Source of the DNA: JAXGQE01 sp040766585
Lineage (GTDB): Bacteria > Bacillota > SLNR01
Direction: 5' to 3'
Assembly (NCBI GenBank): GCA_040766585.1
Contig: JAXGQE010000002.1
Span: forward strand, 186,001-250,000
Length of the DNA stretch: 64,000 bases
Part shown: positions 9,359 to 18,906 of the stretch, one piece after another
Position numbering within the stretch: the stretch's first letter is position 1
Layout of the letters: every line of letters begins with the position of its first letter
Translations under genes and position numbers: made by a program
Notes under the pieces: model-generated
Told to the model about the DNA's origin: nothing
What the model saw: the letters and a program-made list of their open reading frames with translations, nothing else
Database searches by the model: none

Positions 9359-10674
9359 AGAAATTACTGGGGTCAGTCAATACACGATTTTTACTGTTTT
9401 TCTTAGGGGCCTTCTTTTTTTCATTAATGGTCTCTGCCGTGGTGATGAATGTATCCCTGCAGGGTTATTTTCAGACAGTCCTAAGACAATCCATTACCAG
9501 CCGGGCGGAGCATGTCCGAACGCTTTCACAAAAAGAGTCGATCCCGGTGGAAGAAGCAGCGGCGTATCTGACGGCAGCCGATATTCAGATTCAGGTCTAT
9601 CCCGACCGATCTGTGTTGCCGTTCAGCCTGACAGAGGACGAAGATCAAGATATTGCTGACGGAAAGGTCGTATTTCAAGTATTGGGGGGCAAGACACTGT
9701 CTACGCGCGGAATTGCCGGATTGGACGGTCACTATCTGGTGTTGTCCCCCCAGATTAGCCGGTATACGGCGGGTGTACATACACCCATTCAACGGACTTT
9801 GCTGCTGCTTCCAATGTTTTTGGGAAGCCTCCTGGTGGTGGTGGTGACATTCACAATCATACGACCCATCAATGCCATTTCCGCCGCCGCCCAAAAAGTA
9901 GCGGCGGGCGATCTGGATGTAACAGTCGATGTACGGGGATACGACGAAATCACCGAGCTGGCTCGGAACTTCAATATGATGACCAGGGAGCTCCAAGCAC
10001 GGGAATACCTGCACAAGGATTTTGTCAGCAATGTATCCCATGAATTCAAGACACCGGTCACATCGTTGAAAGGATACGTCAAACTGCTGAAGGACCGGAA
10101 CCTTCCGGAAGAGCAGCGCCAGGAGTTTTACGATATTATCATCTCGGAAAGCGATCGTCTGGCCAACTTGTCAGCCAATCTGCTGAAGCTGGCCGAGCTA
10201 GATCAAAACAATGGCCGGGTCCACAGTGAAGAGTTCTCACTGACAGAACAGCTGCGGGGAGCCATCATATTGCTTCAGAGTGAGTGGGAGAAGAAATCTC
10301 TGGAGCTGGAATTGGAACTGCCGGATATCACGATTTCTGCCAATGCCGACCTTTTGTACCAGGTATGGATCAATCTGCTGGACAATGCCATCCGATACAC
10401 ACCACAAGGGGGACGGATCCGGGTGGATTTGAGCACGGAGCCTGGCAGTACCGTGGTCCAGATCTCCGACAGCGGTGAAGGGATGACCCCGGAAGAAATG
10501 GAGCGTATTTTTGATCGATTCTACCAGGTGGATCATTCCCGCAGCCGGGGCGGAACTGGGCTGGGCCTTTCCATAGCCCGCAAGATCGTGGAAATTCATG
10601 GGGGGGCCATTTCAGTAGAGAGCATTCCCGGGGTCGGATCCACATTTACTGTACGACTTCCCTCCCGGGGTTGA
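9352..10674 (+). CDS. Sensor histidine kinase (HAMP-HisKA-HATPase)
   Basis: A 440-residue membrane kinase paired with the preceding regulator; the ATG overlaps its stop codon in an ATGCTAA junction. There is one transmembrane helix at about residues 10-32, an extracytoplasmic sensor of about 110 residues, a second helix near 145-168, a HAMP domain, then HisKA with His230 in SNVSHEFKTPVTSL, and a HATPase_c domain with N-box NLLDNAIRYTP, G1 DSGEGM and G2 GGTGLGLSI. It presumably senses an envelope stress or a substrate of the RND pump; the signal is unknown. Confidence 0.93.
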   Translation: MLKKLLGSVNTRFLLFFLGAFFFSLMVSAVVMNVSLQGYFQTVLRQSITSRAEHVRTLSQKESIPVEEAAAYLTAADIQIQVYPDRSVLPFSLTEDEDQDIADGKVVFQVLGGKTLSTRGIAGLDGHYLVLSPQISRYTAGVHTPIQRTLLLLPMFLGSLLVVVVTFTIIRPINAISAAAQKVAAGDLDVTVDVRGYDEITELARNFNMMTRELQAREYLHKDFVSNVSHEFKTPVTSLKGYVKLLKDRNLPEEQRQEFYDIIISESDRLANLSANLLKLAELDQNNGRVHSEEFSLTEQLRGAIILLQSEWEKKSLELELELPDITISANADLLYQVWINLLDNAIRYTPQGGRIRVDLSTEPGSTVVQISDSGEGMTPEEMERIFDRFYQVDHSRSRGGTGLGLSIARKIVEIHGGAISVESIPGVGSTFTVRLPSRG

Positions 10675-10765
10675 AAAGACGGGCATGCGTAAGGGTATGG
10701 ATCAGGTCCTCTGAGATAATGAGGATCCTCTCTGAGCCGGTTGTACGGAACCTATCAATTTTGAA

Positions 10766-10805
10766 AAGTCTGCAGAGTCAACGATGATCTCTGCAGGCTT
10801 TTTGT
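10766..10805 (+). terminator. Rho-independent terminator after the kinase gene
   Basis: AGTCTGCAGAG and CTCTGCAGGCT form an 11-bp stem with one G-T pair around an 11-base loop, followed by a TTTTTG run. It closes the RND/two-component operon. Confidence 0.85.
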
Positions 10806-11161
10806 TTTGATCAGTTATGCAAATGGGAGCAAGAGATCAACCGATACGTCACACCCTGGATTTTGGCACGAAAAACAAGACCGGTGGTTGGGTCCCCAAC
10901 ACTTATGAGGGTATGTGGAGAGGAAAGCTGTGGGTCCGGATGGTTGCGGAACAAGAAAGTGTTTTCGCATCATCAAAAAAAAGGAATGACGAGAAAAAGA
11001 AAGTATATTCAATGAAGACAGAATGCACAGAGCTAAAATATCATGGCCCCGGGTTCATTTTGGGAAGGTGTTTTTAAAACATTTTGTATTCATCCGTACA
11101 AAAAAATGGTTCCGTGCATAAAAGCCCAGCCGGGAATCGCAGAAAGATAGGGGATGCGACT
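10806..11161 (+). other. Intergenic stretch without a supported gene
   Basis: About 355 bases between the terminator and the acetyltransferase gene. A short reading frame on each strand exists but neither has a ribosome binding site or recognisable sequence. The A-rich stretch near 10970-11020 may hold the promoter of the next gene; I could not define one. Confidence 0.4.
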
Positions 11162-12055
11162 ATGACTATTGTTCAGCGAAGCTATACCGAAACGCCGGGA
11201 ATCACAGAGGACTATAGGAAAGTGCGGGATTTTCTTCTGACCCTGCCCGTTGCAGAGTTTACCTATGCCCGGTGGGACTGGATGATCACTCACAGCATGT
11301 TGGATCATGAAGCGGTAAGAAGGATAGGTGTCTGGGAAGAAGACAGTCTGGTAGTGGGTCTTGCCACGTTTGATACAAGAATCGGAACAGCATACTGCCT
11401 GACACTTCCAGAATATACCCGGTTGAAAAGTGAAATGCTTGACTATGCAGCGGCCCATCTGTCCGATGGCGATTCCTGCCGCATTGTCATTTCCGACAGG
11501 GATGATTTCTTTCAGAAAGTGGCTGCCGATTCAGGATTTGTGGCGACGACGGCCAAAGAGAGCGATGCGGCTTTCTATCCCGATCAAACTTCGATGGCAT
11601 ATACTCTCCCGCCGGATTTTCGCATTGTTTCCATGAAGGACATATACGATCCGTATCAATACCGGCAGGTGCTGTGGAAGGGGTTTAACCATGAATTGAA
11701 CGGAGAAGGAAGCCTGGTCTTCGGGAAGGAAGAACAAGATCAGGTGGACGTGGAAATGCTTCGCCCCAATGTGGATCTGGACTGGAAGGTAGCCGTGATG
11801 TCTGACCAGGGGGAATTTGTTTCATACTGCGGTATGTGGTTCGATCCCCGTGCAGGATTTGCTGTGGTGGAACCGGTAGCCACAGTACCGGATTACCGGA
11901 GACGAGGATTTGGCCGAGCGGTGGTCCTGGAGGGAATTCAGAGAGTCGCCCGACTAGGTGCTAGAAAAGTCCTGGTGGGTTCTTCCCAGCAGTTTTATTA
12001 CAGCATTGGATTTCGTCCATACGCGACGGCTACAGTGTGGACTCGTCCAAAATGA
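11162..12055 (+). CDS. GNAT family N-acetyltransferase
   Basis: A 297-residue protein with a C-terminal GNAT fold. The acetyl-CoA binding strand-loop-helix is visible as VEPVATVPDYRRRGFGRAVVLEGI near residue 240, the R/Q-x-x-G-x-G/A loop, followed by VLVGSSQQFYYSIGFRP, the typical final strand and helix. The N-terminal 150 residues look like a second, more degenerate GNAT-like domain, as in other two-domain members. ATG at 11162 follows AGGGG by 8 bases. The acceptor substrate is unknown. The neighbouring peptidase begins 40 bases downstream and may be co-transcribed. Confidence 0.8.
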   Translation: MTIVQRSYTETPGITEDYRKVRDFLLTLPVAEFTYARWDWMITHSMLDHEAVRRIGVWEEDSLVVGLATFDTRIGTAYCLTLPEYTRLKSEMLDYAAAHLSDGDSCRIVISDRDDFFQKVAADSGFVATTAKESDAAFYPDQTSMAYTLPPDFRIVSMKDIYDPYQYRQVLWKGFNHELNGEGSLVFGKEEQDQVDVEMLRPNVDLDWKVAVMSDQGEFVSYCGMWFDPRAGFAVVEPVATVPDYRRRGFGRAVVLEGIQRVARLGARKVLVGSSQQFYYSIGFRPYATATVWTRPK

Positions 12056-12095
12056 CTCATGGATATGGGAGACTTGGAAGATGGAGGGGTACCCA

Positions 12096-13268
12096 ATGAA
12101 TGATCTTTGGAATGCTATATATCGGGAACGACCTGTGGGATCCGAAAGCAATGCTGCGATATTGGAATATTTAGAGAACCAATTTGAAGAAATGGGGTTG
12201 AATGTAACCTCTTTGCCATTTTCCTGTTTGCGGTGGGAAGAAGGACTTTCGCATGTCGAAGGTGCTGGACAGACACTCACCATTCAACCCAGTCCCTATT
12301 CCACCGGTTTTTGGGGAGAAAGGGAAATGGTTATGGCTGAAACCCACATGGAACTGAAACAAGTGGACTGCAAAGACCGAGTGCTTGTTATGGCCGGAAA
12401 ACTGACCGAATCGCCCCTGATGCCCAAAGACTATCCCTTCTATTATCCGGATGAACATCGGCGTATGATTGAGCTACTGGAAGAGAAATCTCCGGCCGCA
12501 GTCATTGCCCTGACGGGACGACATCCCATGTGCGGATTGGATCCGTTTCCTCTCTTCGAAGACGGCCGACTGGGTATTCCAACGGCGTATGCATCCCTTT
12601 CCGATTGGACCCGATGGAAACAGATGAACGGGGAAAGAGGAAGAATCGTCATCGATTCACAGGTAAAGGAGGTAGAAAGTCGGCAGTTGGTGGCCGAGAT
12701 CAAGGGGCGGAATCCTTTGGAAAAAGTGGTAATCGGTGCGCATATGGACACCAAATACAAAACCCCGGGAGCTCTGGACAATGCGGCAGGGATCGCCGTA
12801 CTGATGGAGGCCGCCCGGATGATTTCCTCCGGCGAATACAGCGTGGATATTGTGCCTTTTAATGGGGAAGAATACTTTGCCGCCAGCGGTGAAATTGCGT
12901 ATCTGGAGTATCTGAAAAGGCGGGGGGATTCGGTACGGCTGATGGTCAATGTGGATGCCCCCTGTTTTCAACAGTCTCCCGATGCAGTATCATTCTACAA
13001 TCTGAAGGAAGAAACAATCCAGACATTGCGACAGCTTGTAGAAAGCCATCCGCAGATGGTTGTCGGAGAATCCTGGTATGCTGGAGATCACTCTGCTTTC
13101 GCGTTTTCCGGGACACCATGTCTGGCTGTCACCACTTCCGATCTGGATCGTGCCCTGATGCTGACCCATACAGCCCTGGATACCGAGGATCTCATCCGGC
13201 GTGATGGGTTTCAGGCGACAGCGGCTGCTGTTGTGGAGATGATCGATGCCTGTACAGCCAAGAGGTAA
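12096..13268 (+). CDS. M28 family zinc aminopeptidase-like protein
   Basis: A 390-residue protein with the M28 (aminopeptidase Y/S) metal-site motifs: GAHMDTKYKTPGALDNAAG near residue 220 (His and bridging Asp), NGEEYFAASGE near residue 255 (catalytic Glu pair), VNVDAP near residue 285 and GDHSAFAFSGTPC near residue 335 (last His ligand). There is no signal peptide, so it is probably cytoplasmic. The ATG at 12096 has GGAGGGG 6-7 bases upstream; longer in-frame starts lie within the preceding gene. Substrate peptides are not predictable. Confidence 0.85.
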   Translation: MNDLWNAIYRERPVGSESNAAILEYLENQFEEMGLNVTSLPFSCLRWEEGLSHVEGAGQTLTIQPSPYSTGFWGEREMVMAETHMELKQVDCKDRVLVMAGKLTESPLMPKDYPFYYPDEHRRMIELLEEKSPAAVIALTGRHPMCGLDPFPLFEDGRLGIPTAYASLSDWTRWKQMNGERGRIVIDSQVKEVESRQLVAEIKGRNPLEKVVIGAHMDTKYKTPGALDNAAGIAVLMEAARMISSGEYSVDIVPFNGEEYFAASGEIAYLEYLKRRGDSVRLMVNVDAPCFQQSPDAVSFYNLKEETIQTLRQLVESHPQMVVGESWYAGDHSAFAFSGTPCLAVTTSDLDRALMLTHTALDTEDLIRRDGFQATAAAVVEMIDACTAKR

Positions 13269-13400
13269 GGTAGACCGACTTTTTGTTGAGGAACTCGGTC
13301 AGTCTGCTGTTGGAAACGGATCCCATCGGAAGCAACGATCTTTCTGATCCCCTCCATACGGCCAGTCCCTGGGTCAGAAAGCAAAGAAAGGACGGATGAT

Positions 13401-14018
13401 GTGAAAAATATCAATGTGATTTTGTTTGATGAATTTGAAACACTGGATGTATTCGGATCGGTCGAAGTATTGGGTACGGTGGAAGACAAGTACAATATTG
13501 GTTACTATTCTCATACAGGAGGAATTGCCACCGGTGTCCATCAGACACCCTGCATAACCAAACCGTTCAGTGAAATGCCTGAAAGCTTTGTTCTTTTCAT
13601 ACCGGGCGGCGGTACTAGTTATCTGACTCAAGATGATGAGTATTTAACCCAGCTAAAGGACCTGGCTGATAAAGCTGAATATGTTATGACGGTCTGTACA
13701 GGTTCCGGTCTTTTAGCCAAGACGGGTTTTCTCAATGGAAAAAAAGCCACCACCAACAAGATGCTGTTTCAATGGTCCAGCGGTTTCGGACCCGAAGTTC
13801 AGTGGATACCCAAGGCACGATGGGTCAAAGACGGTAGAATCTACACCTCATCAGGGGTTTCCGCCGGGATCGATATGGCTTTGGACTTTGTCAAGGATAT
13901 ACATGGGTACGATGAGGCGATGCGAGTGGCCAACTACATCGAGTATTCCTGGAATGAGGACAGCGGCAGCGATCCGTTTGCGGAACTCTACGGGTTAACT
14001 GATGAAAAACAAAGTTGA
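13401..14018 (+). CDS. DJ-1/PfpI family protein
   Basis: A 205-residue class I glutamine amidotransferase-like protein of the DJ-1/PfpI superfamily. The nucleophile elbow is MTVCTGSG, with Cys99, and the oxyanion-side IPGGGTSY lies near residue 70. It resembles the group annotated as AraC-type N-terminal or isonitrile hydratase-like proteins rather than PfpI protease: the start INVILFDEFETLDVFG and the SSGVSAGIDMALDFV segment are typical. It carries no DNA-binding domain. GTG start with AAAGGACGG upstream. The function may be a hydrolase or stress protein; undetermined. Confidence 0.85.
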   Translation: MKNINVILFDEFETLDVFGSVEVLGTVEDKYNIGYYSHTGGIATGVHQTPCITKPFSEMPESFVLFIPGGGTSYLTQDDEYLTQLKDLADKAEYVMTVCTGSGLLAKTGFLNGKKATTNKMLFQWSSGFGPEVQWIPKARWVKDGRIYTSSGVSAGIDMALDFVKDIHGYDEAMRVANYIEYSWNEDSGSDPFAELYGLTDEKQS

Positions 14019-14126
14019 GGAATGATCCTTGAAGCGGCCATGGGGGCAGTAACCGGATGAATACGGTATGAAGGAATCTGCCGGGAATGGCAGTTCACAC
14101 TCCGTGCCGCAAAGAAATTCATGGAA

Positions 14127-14163
14127 AAGGCAAAGTGCTTGAAAAAAGCACTTTGCCTTATTT
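14127..14163. terminator. Bidirectional terminator between convergent genes
   Basis: AAGGCAAAGTGCTT (14127-14140) and its exact complement AAGCACTTTGCCTT (14146-14159) form a 14-bp stem flanked by A-rich and T-rich sequence. It lies between the DJ-1-like gene (+) and mtnK (-). Confidence 0.85.
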
Positions 14164-14185
14164 GATAAAAGGGTGATCTTGTGAA

Positions 14186-15406
14186 TCAGTCGTTGTCGTC
14201 AGGCAGATCGTGAGTTATTTCTCTGACCCGATCCACCAGAGCATCGATGGTTTTCAGTTCATTGCGCTCCATCACCATGCATTCCCCAATGGCCAGGGCT
14301 AAGCGTTCTGCTTTACCGCGGATCGATTCATCTGCAATGGATTTGAAATCTTCCACTTGAGCCCGGCCGATCCGGCGGATGACTTTGCAGCCGCCAAATC
14401 CGATGCTGTCCGAGAACAGGCGGGCCATGTAATCCTCTTTATATCCTTCGGCCTGGGCGGTGACTTCCTGGTTGTATTCATCCCACAACAGGGAAAATTC
14501 CCGGGCAAAAACCTTCCAGACCGAAAAGATGGTCTCCAGCAGGTAGTTTCGATACTCATCCCTGGCTGAGGGTTCAGGGCTGTGATATTCATGGGAGGCG
14601 TAGTTGAGAATCAGATTGCCGATGACGGCTCCCACATCAAAGCCCATGGGTCCGTAATACGCAAATTCCTGATCGATGGCTTTGGTGCTGTGTTCGGTCA
14701 CAAACAGACTGCCTGTATGAAGGTCACCGTGTATCAAAGCCTGGGCGGATGTGAGGAACAATTCTTTGAGTTTGGCTACTTCTTTTTTCAGCGGTTCGTT
14801 GGTGCGCAAGGCTGCTCCCTGCTTGGCTGCACCCGGACTGTAGCTGGTGGTTTGATCGTCGTAATAGGGAACGGTAAAGACCAGTTTTTCTGTAATTTCA
14901 CACATTTCCGGATTGATGAAACGGGCCTGCATGGCCTTTTTCTGTTTGGCTTCCAGAGTAAAGTCCGATGTCTTATACAATGTATGGGCCATGAAGCGGC
15001 CGATATGCTCCGGAAAATCCGGGTATCGCCGGCCCTGGATCAGCCCTTTGCGCATAATGATATGGTCTGACAGATCTTCCATGACAAACAAAGAATTTTC
15101 CATATCCTGATGATAAATGATGGGTACCAGGTCCGGGCAGAACCCTCCCTGAATCTTCATGACTTCCGATTCTATCCGGATGCGGTCGGTGGTCAGACTG
15201 CGATCTTTGCCGGATGACCGCAGATACGGCTGGGCCTGTTTGACAACGACGCTGTGTCCGGATACATCGTCGCGGACTTTGTACACGAAATTGATATTCC
15301 CGTCTCCGATTTCCGACACGGTCAGACGAGCACCTGCAGGAAACAGTCCCGGAATGGAAAGCAGGTATTCGTCGATGTTTCCTTCAAAAATGGCTGCACC
15401 AGGCAA
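14186..15406 (-). CDS. mtnK: S-methyl-5-thioribose kinase
   Basis: A 406-residue kinase of the methionine salvage pathway, phosphorylating 5-methylthioribose to the 1-phosphate. MtnK features are clear: IGDGNINFVYKV near residue 33 (phosphate loop), VVVKQAQPYLR with the ATP-site Lys, ALIHGDLHTGSLFV near residue 235 (catalytic loop), and AIDQEFAYYGPMGFDVG near residue 255 (metal-binding DxE). The start is TTG at 15406 with AAGGAGG seven bases upstream. No mtnA or other salvage gene lies beside it, so the pathway must be completed elsewhere. I looked for a SAM riboswitch upstream and saw none. Confidence 0.93.
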   Translation of the reverse strand: MPGAAIFEGNIDEYLLSIPGLFPAGARLTVSEIGDGNINFVYKVRDDVSGHSVVVKQAQPYLRSSGKDRSLTTDRIRIESEVMKIQGGFCPDLVPIIYHQDMENSLFVMEDLSDHIIMRKGLIQGRRYPDFPEHIGRFMAHTLYKTSDFTLEAKQKKAMQARFINPEMCEITEKLVFTVPYYDDQTTSYSPGAAKQGAALRTNEPLKKEVAKLKELFLTSAQALIHGDLHTGSLFVTEHSTKAIDQEFAYYGPMGFDVGAVIGNLILNYASHEYHSPEPSARDEYRNYLLETIFSVWKVFAREFSLLWDEYNQEVTAQAEGYKEDYMARLFSDSIGFGGCKVIRRIGRAQVEDFKSIADESIRGKAERLALAIGECMVMERNELKTIDALVDRVREITHDLPDDND

Positions 15407-15605
15407 AATGATTCCTCCTTGTAATCAGATCAATACTGATGGGTCGCTTTATATTGTACACCAACACAGAGCGAATGTCATCTTGTTCGACAAGATCCTT
15501 CCGCCTCGTTTACCCCGTCAGGCAGGAATTTGTCGCTTCCACTGGAAATATATCAGCATGCAGGTTCATCGGAATCTGTCATCAATGATCAGGGATGGTG
15601 AGATT

Positions 15606-15983
15606 ATGATCAAGAAAATCGAACATGTCGGTATCCGTGTGAAAGATCTGCAGAAATCTGTGGAGTTTTATACAAACGTCCTGGGTTTCATGCTGCGGGG
15701 GCAAATGGAAAACAAAGAGACCGGGTTGAAAATTGCCTTTGTCAAGGTGGGAGACAGTGAGTTGGAACTGCTTCAGTATCCGGATCACCCGGAAACTCCC
15801 CTGCCCGGCGGCGTTATCGCCCATATCGCTTTTCGAGTGGATGTGATCGAAGACATCCTTTCGCGGTTGATGGAAGAAGGCGTGGAACTGAGGGATCATG
15901 AACCCCGCAAAGTATTCGGGGATACTCGGATTGCATTCTTTTACGGACCGGACGGAGAACTGCTGGAACTGTACGAAAAATAG
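15606..15983 (+). CDS. VOC family protein (glyoxalase/epimerase-like)
   Basis: A 125-residue vicinal oxygen chelate fold protein. It starts KKIEHVGIRVKDLQKSVEFY and ends FYGPDGELLELYEK, with HIAFRV at the second half, giving the paired beta-alpha-beta-beta-beta modules and the metal ligands His (HVGI), Glu (ELELLQ), His (HIAF) and Glu (ELLELYE). Such four-ligand sets occur in glyoxalase I and methylmalonyl-CoA epimerase, and either is possible; neighbours do not decide. ATG at 15606 with AGGGATGG upstream; the aminotransferase gene follows by 15 bases, suggesting co-transcription. Confidence 0.8.
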   Translation: MIKKIEHVGIRVKDLQKSVEFYTNVLGFMLRGQMENKETGLKIAFVKVGDSELELLQYPDHPETPLPGGVIAHIAFRVDVIEDILSRLMEEGVELRDHEPRKVFGDTRIAFFYGPDGELLELYEK

Positions 15984-15998
15984 GGGGGATGGCAGAGA

Positions 15999-17153
15999 AT
16001 GACCGAAAAAAAAGGATTCACTATTGAAGAGTTTCGAGTGGAGCGCTGGATCAACACCTATGAAGACGATGCGGTGTACAATCTGGCGGAAACCGATGCC
16101 AAGCCATTTACTTTGAATGAACTGCTTTCGCTGGATAAACGGGATCAGCAGCTGGAAAAGCTTCTGAACCTGAGAATATCGTACAATCCCACCCGGGGAT
16201 CAGAAAGGCTGCGGCATCTTCTGGCCCGTCAGTATCGAGGGACTTCCGAAGAGCAGGTTCTGGTAACTACCGGTGCCATTGAAGCCAACTTTCTTTTGGC
16301 CAATGTCCTGATCCAACCGGGGGATACGGTAATTATCCAATCCCCTGCTTACCAGGCATTGTACTCCGTGGCGGAAGCCCGGGGCGCCCGGGTGAAACAC
16401 TGGATCATAGAACTGGACGAAGACTACAAACCCAACCTGGGACGGCTGCGGGACATGATCGACGATCAGACCAAAGCAGTCATCCTCAATGTTCCCCACA
16501 ATCCCACGGGGGCCGTGGTATCCCCTGCGGATCTGCAGACCATCATTGGCTGGGCCGAAGAAAACGACTTTTGGGTAATCTGCGATGAAGTGTACCACGA
16601 TATGGCGCTGGAACCCGGTGTTCTGCCGGAAAAGGCCAGAAACTTCAGCCCTCGGGCCATCAGTATCGGGAGTTTCTCCAAATCATTTGGCCTGTCCGGT
16701 CTGCGTCTGGGCTGGTTGGCAGCTCCACAGGAGATTGTGGAAGCATGCTGGTGCTGGAAAGACTATACTTCCATCAGCATCTCTCCCCTGAACGATCATC
16801 TGGCATGTTTTGCCCTGGAGCACAAGGATGCCATCATGGCACGCAACACAGCACTGGCCAGACAGAATCGGCAAACACTGCTGAACTGGTTTGAGAAGCA
16901 CAGCGATCGGATCCGGTCGGTGCCTCCCCAGGCAGGACTGCTTTCTTTTCCCAAGCTGGTGGACCTTCCGGTCAGTACCCGAGAGTTTTGTCTGGAGGTT
17001 TTCGAAAAAGAAAAAGTGCTGCTTTTGCCCGGTGAATGCTTCTTGATGCCGGGTCATCTGCGGATTGGATACGGCAACGACGCCAAGATCTTTTCAGATG
17101 GGCTGAACATTGTGTCCAACTACATCGACAAAATCTATCAGCAGGGCAGGTGA
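15999..17153 (+). CDS. PLP-dependent aminotransferase, class I/II
   Basis: A 384-residue fold type I aminotransferase. Visible motifs: TGAIEANFLLANVL near residue 90 (phosphate-binding region), NVPHNPTGAVVS near residue 165, CDEVYHDM near residue 195 (the Asp that contacts the pyridine nitrogen), and SFSKSFGLSGLRLGW near residue 225 with the Schiff-base Lys. It is similar to aspartate or aromatic aminotransferases and to MalY-like lyases; substrate cannot be fixed from sequence. It is followed immediately by the yhaM-like gene, whose start overlaps or abuts this stop. Confidence 0.88.
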   Translation: MTEKKGFTIEEFRVERWINTYEDDAVYNLAETDAKPFTLNELLSLDKRDQQLEKLLNLRISYNPTRGSERLRHLLARQYRGTSEEQVLVTTGAIEANFLLANVLIQPGDTVIIQSPAYQALYSVAEARGARVKHWIIELDEDYKPNLGRLRDMIDDQTKAVILNVPHNPTGAVVSPADLQTIIGWAEENDFWVICDEVYHDMALEPGVLPEKARNFSPRAISIGSFSKSFGLSGLRLGWLAAPQEIVEACWCWKDYTSISISPLNDHLACFALEHKDAIMARNTALARQNRQTLLNWFEKHSDRIRSVPPQAGLLSFPKLVDLPVSTREFCLEVFEKEKVLLLPGECFLMPGHLRIGYGNDAKIFSDGLNIVSNYIDKIYQQGR

Positions 17154-17158
17154 ATCAT

Positions 17159-18160
17159 GTGGCCCGTCAATGGGTACAGTCTCTGAAAGCCGGAGAACGA
17201 GTCGAGATGATTCTGGGCGTGTACGATATCGGCCTGGCCCGGTACAATCGGACCAACCGAACAGGGGATCAGTACCTGCGCATGGTGTTGGGAGATCGGA
17301 CAGGCACCATCGAAGCCCGGATCTGGGATACTGAAACCGCCCTGCAGGTGTATCGGGATGTTCGGGCCGAGAGCCTGGTCCTGATCACCGGATCCGTGCA
17401 GGAGTACAATGGACTTCAGATTGTGGTCAGTACCTGCCGACCGGTGGAATGGGAACGGGTGAATGTGTCAGATTATCGGCCGGAAGCAGACACCCCCATT
17501 GAAACCATGTGGAAGCAGTGGGATCATCTGACTCAGGAGATTTCGGCTCCACACTGGAAAGAACTACATAGTATTATCTGGGTTGATGAATTTAGAAAGA
17601 AGTTTGCCGCTGCACCAGCCGGGCGCCAGGTTCACCACAATTACGGGGGCGGCCTGTTGGAACATACCTTGGAGGTCATGCAGTACTGCCGGTTGGCTGG
17701 CAAGATGCAGGGTAAGGGAATGAATGGGGATTTGCTGCTGTCCGGTGCCATGCTCCACGATGTGGGAAAAGTGGAAGAGTACCGTCTGGATACACTGACT
17801 TTTCAGATCACCGAAAGCGCCAAACTGCTGGGTGGGCATATTATGCAGGGGCGGGACATGATCCGCCGCTGGATTGGCATGATTCCCAATTTCCCTGAAG
17901 ACGATGCATTGGCTCTGGAGCACATGGTGCTTTCGCATCACGGTCTCCCGGAATGGGGCAGCTCGGTGCCGCCCAAGACATTGGAAGCCATCTGTCTGCA
18001 TCAGGCGGACCTGCTCAGTGCCCGGCTGAATCAGGCATATCGAGTGGTGTCATCAGCCGCCAACAGTGACGGTATCTGGACTTCCTACGACCGGTACCTG
18101 GGCAGAAGCTTACTGATACCGGACGAGATCAGCAGCCGCAGGGAAGAAAACCCTGAATGA
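17159..18160 (+). CDS. yhaM: 3'-5' exoribonuclease YhaM family protein
   Basis: A 333-residue nuclease with an N-terminal OB-fold (about residues 15-100: GVYDIGLARYNR, YLRMVLGDRTGTIEARIW) and a C-terminal HD metal-dependent domain with HNYGGGLLEHTLEV near residue 160 and MLHDVGKVEEYR near residue 200. YhaM in Bacillus (about 314 residues) degrades single-stranded RNA and DNA 3' to 5'. The GTG at 17159 has AGGGCAGG 8 bases upstream; another in-frame GTG at 17150 is possible. It directly follows the aminotransferase gene. Confidence 0.88.
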   Translation: MARQWVQSLKAGERVEMILGVYDIGLARYNRTNRTGDQYLRMVLGDRTGTIEARIWDTETALQVYRDVRAESLVLITGSVQEYNGLQIVVSTCRPVEWERVNVSDYRPEADTPIETMWKQWDHLTQEISAPHWKELHSIIWVDEFRKKFAAAPAGRQVHHNYGGGLLEHTLEVMQYCRLAGKMQGKGMNGDLLLSGAMLHDVGKVEEYRLDTLTFQITESAKLLGGHIMQGRDMIRRWIGMIPNFPEDDALALEHMVLSHHGLPEWGSSVPPKTLEAICLHQADLLSARLNQAYRVVSSAANSDGIWTSYDRYLGRSLLIPDEISSRREENPE

Positions 18161-18173
18161 AGGAGGAAATGAA

Positions 18174-18890
18174 ATGGAAAGATTATGGATCGGAGACGAA
18201 TCTCCGCAGGATCTGGCTGCCCAGAAAAAAGCTGGATCCATCCCTTCTTTGTACGGAGTCATCGCCGGTACTCCGGTGGATACACGAATGGGCGTTGACG
18301 AATTGAAAAAGAGAGGGTGGTCTGCCATCGGTTTATCGGCTTCCCCCACCCCCCATGATCAAGCCCGAATGCAAATTATGGCACCCAAAGAATTGACCGA
18401 GCATGTGCTGGGACTGATTCAGGAGCTGGAGAATCTGGGCGCAGACGGTATTTGGATTTACTGCAATTCCATGAGTGGATCCGTGGATTTGGCATATTTG
18501 CGTGAAAAGGCATCGGTTCCGGTTATAACCCCTCTGGATGTCTACCAGAAGTTGGCATCTCAGTATCACATTATCGGCGTCATTGCTGCCAATGGACAGA
18601 GTCTGGCTGGAATCGAACGAGCCCTGCAGGCCGGAAGCCCGGACTGCTGGGAAGTGGGAGCTTCGCTGATGGCGGTGGTCCTGGATATTGAAGCTGCCGA
18701 GCCCCCGGAGAAGATCGTGGAAAAATACAAACTGGCGGGATTGCTGGAGTCCATGAAAGCCATGGGATCGGAAGCCCTGATCCTGGGATGCACCCATTTT
18801 CCGTATATTAAGAAGGAACTGGCAGCTCTCAAGATTCTTCCCATAATCGACCCGGCTGATCAAATGGCAGATTTGCTGAAAAATTCGTAG
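18174..18890 (+). CDS. Aspartate/glutamate racemase family protein
   Basis: A 238-residue cofactor-independent racemase-type protein. The two catalytic cysteines are in IYCNSMSG (about residue 98) and ILGCTHFPYI (about residue 205), and VPVITPLD follows the first domain, as in the Asp/Glu racemase superfamily. The N-terminus (SLYGVIAGTPVDTRMG) departs from MurI and from classic aspartate racemase, so this is a subfamily whose substrate is unclear. AGGAGG precedes the ATG by 7 bases and the gene is 13 bases after yhaM. Confidence 0.85.
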   Translation: MERLWIGDESPQDLAAQKKAGSIPSLYGVIAGTPVDTRMGVDELKKRGWSAIGLSASPTPHDQARMQIMAPKELTEHVLGLIQELENLGADGIWIYCNSMSGSVDLAYLREKASVPVITPLDVYQKLASQYHIIGVIAANGQSLAGIERALQAGSPDCWEVGASLMAVVLDIEAAEPPEKIVEKYKLAGLLESMKAMGSEALILGCTHFPYIKKELAALKILPIIDPADQMADLLKNS

Positions 18891-18906
18891 AAAATGTAAA
18901 AAATAC

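Noticed and set aside
10817..11077. 86-codon open frame on the plus strand after the kinase terminator
   Set aside because: No ribosome binding site, no hydrophobic or motif pattern, and unlike any family I know.
15407..15605. Possible SAM riboswitch upstream of mtnK
   Set aside because: None of the conserved SAM-I helices or the core AGGUGGC-like segments are present in the leader.
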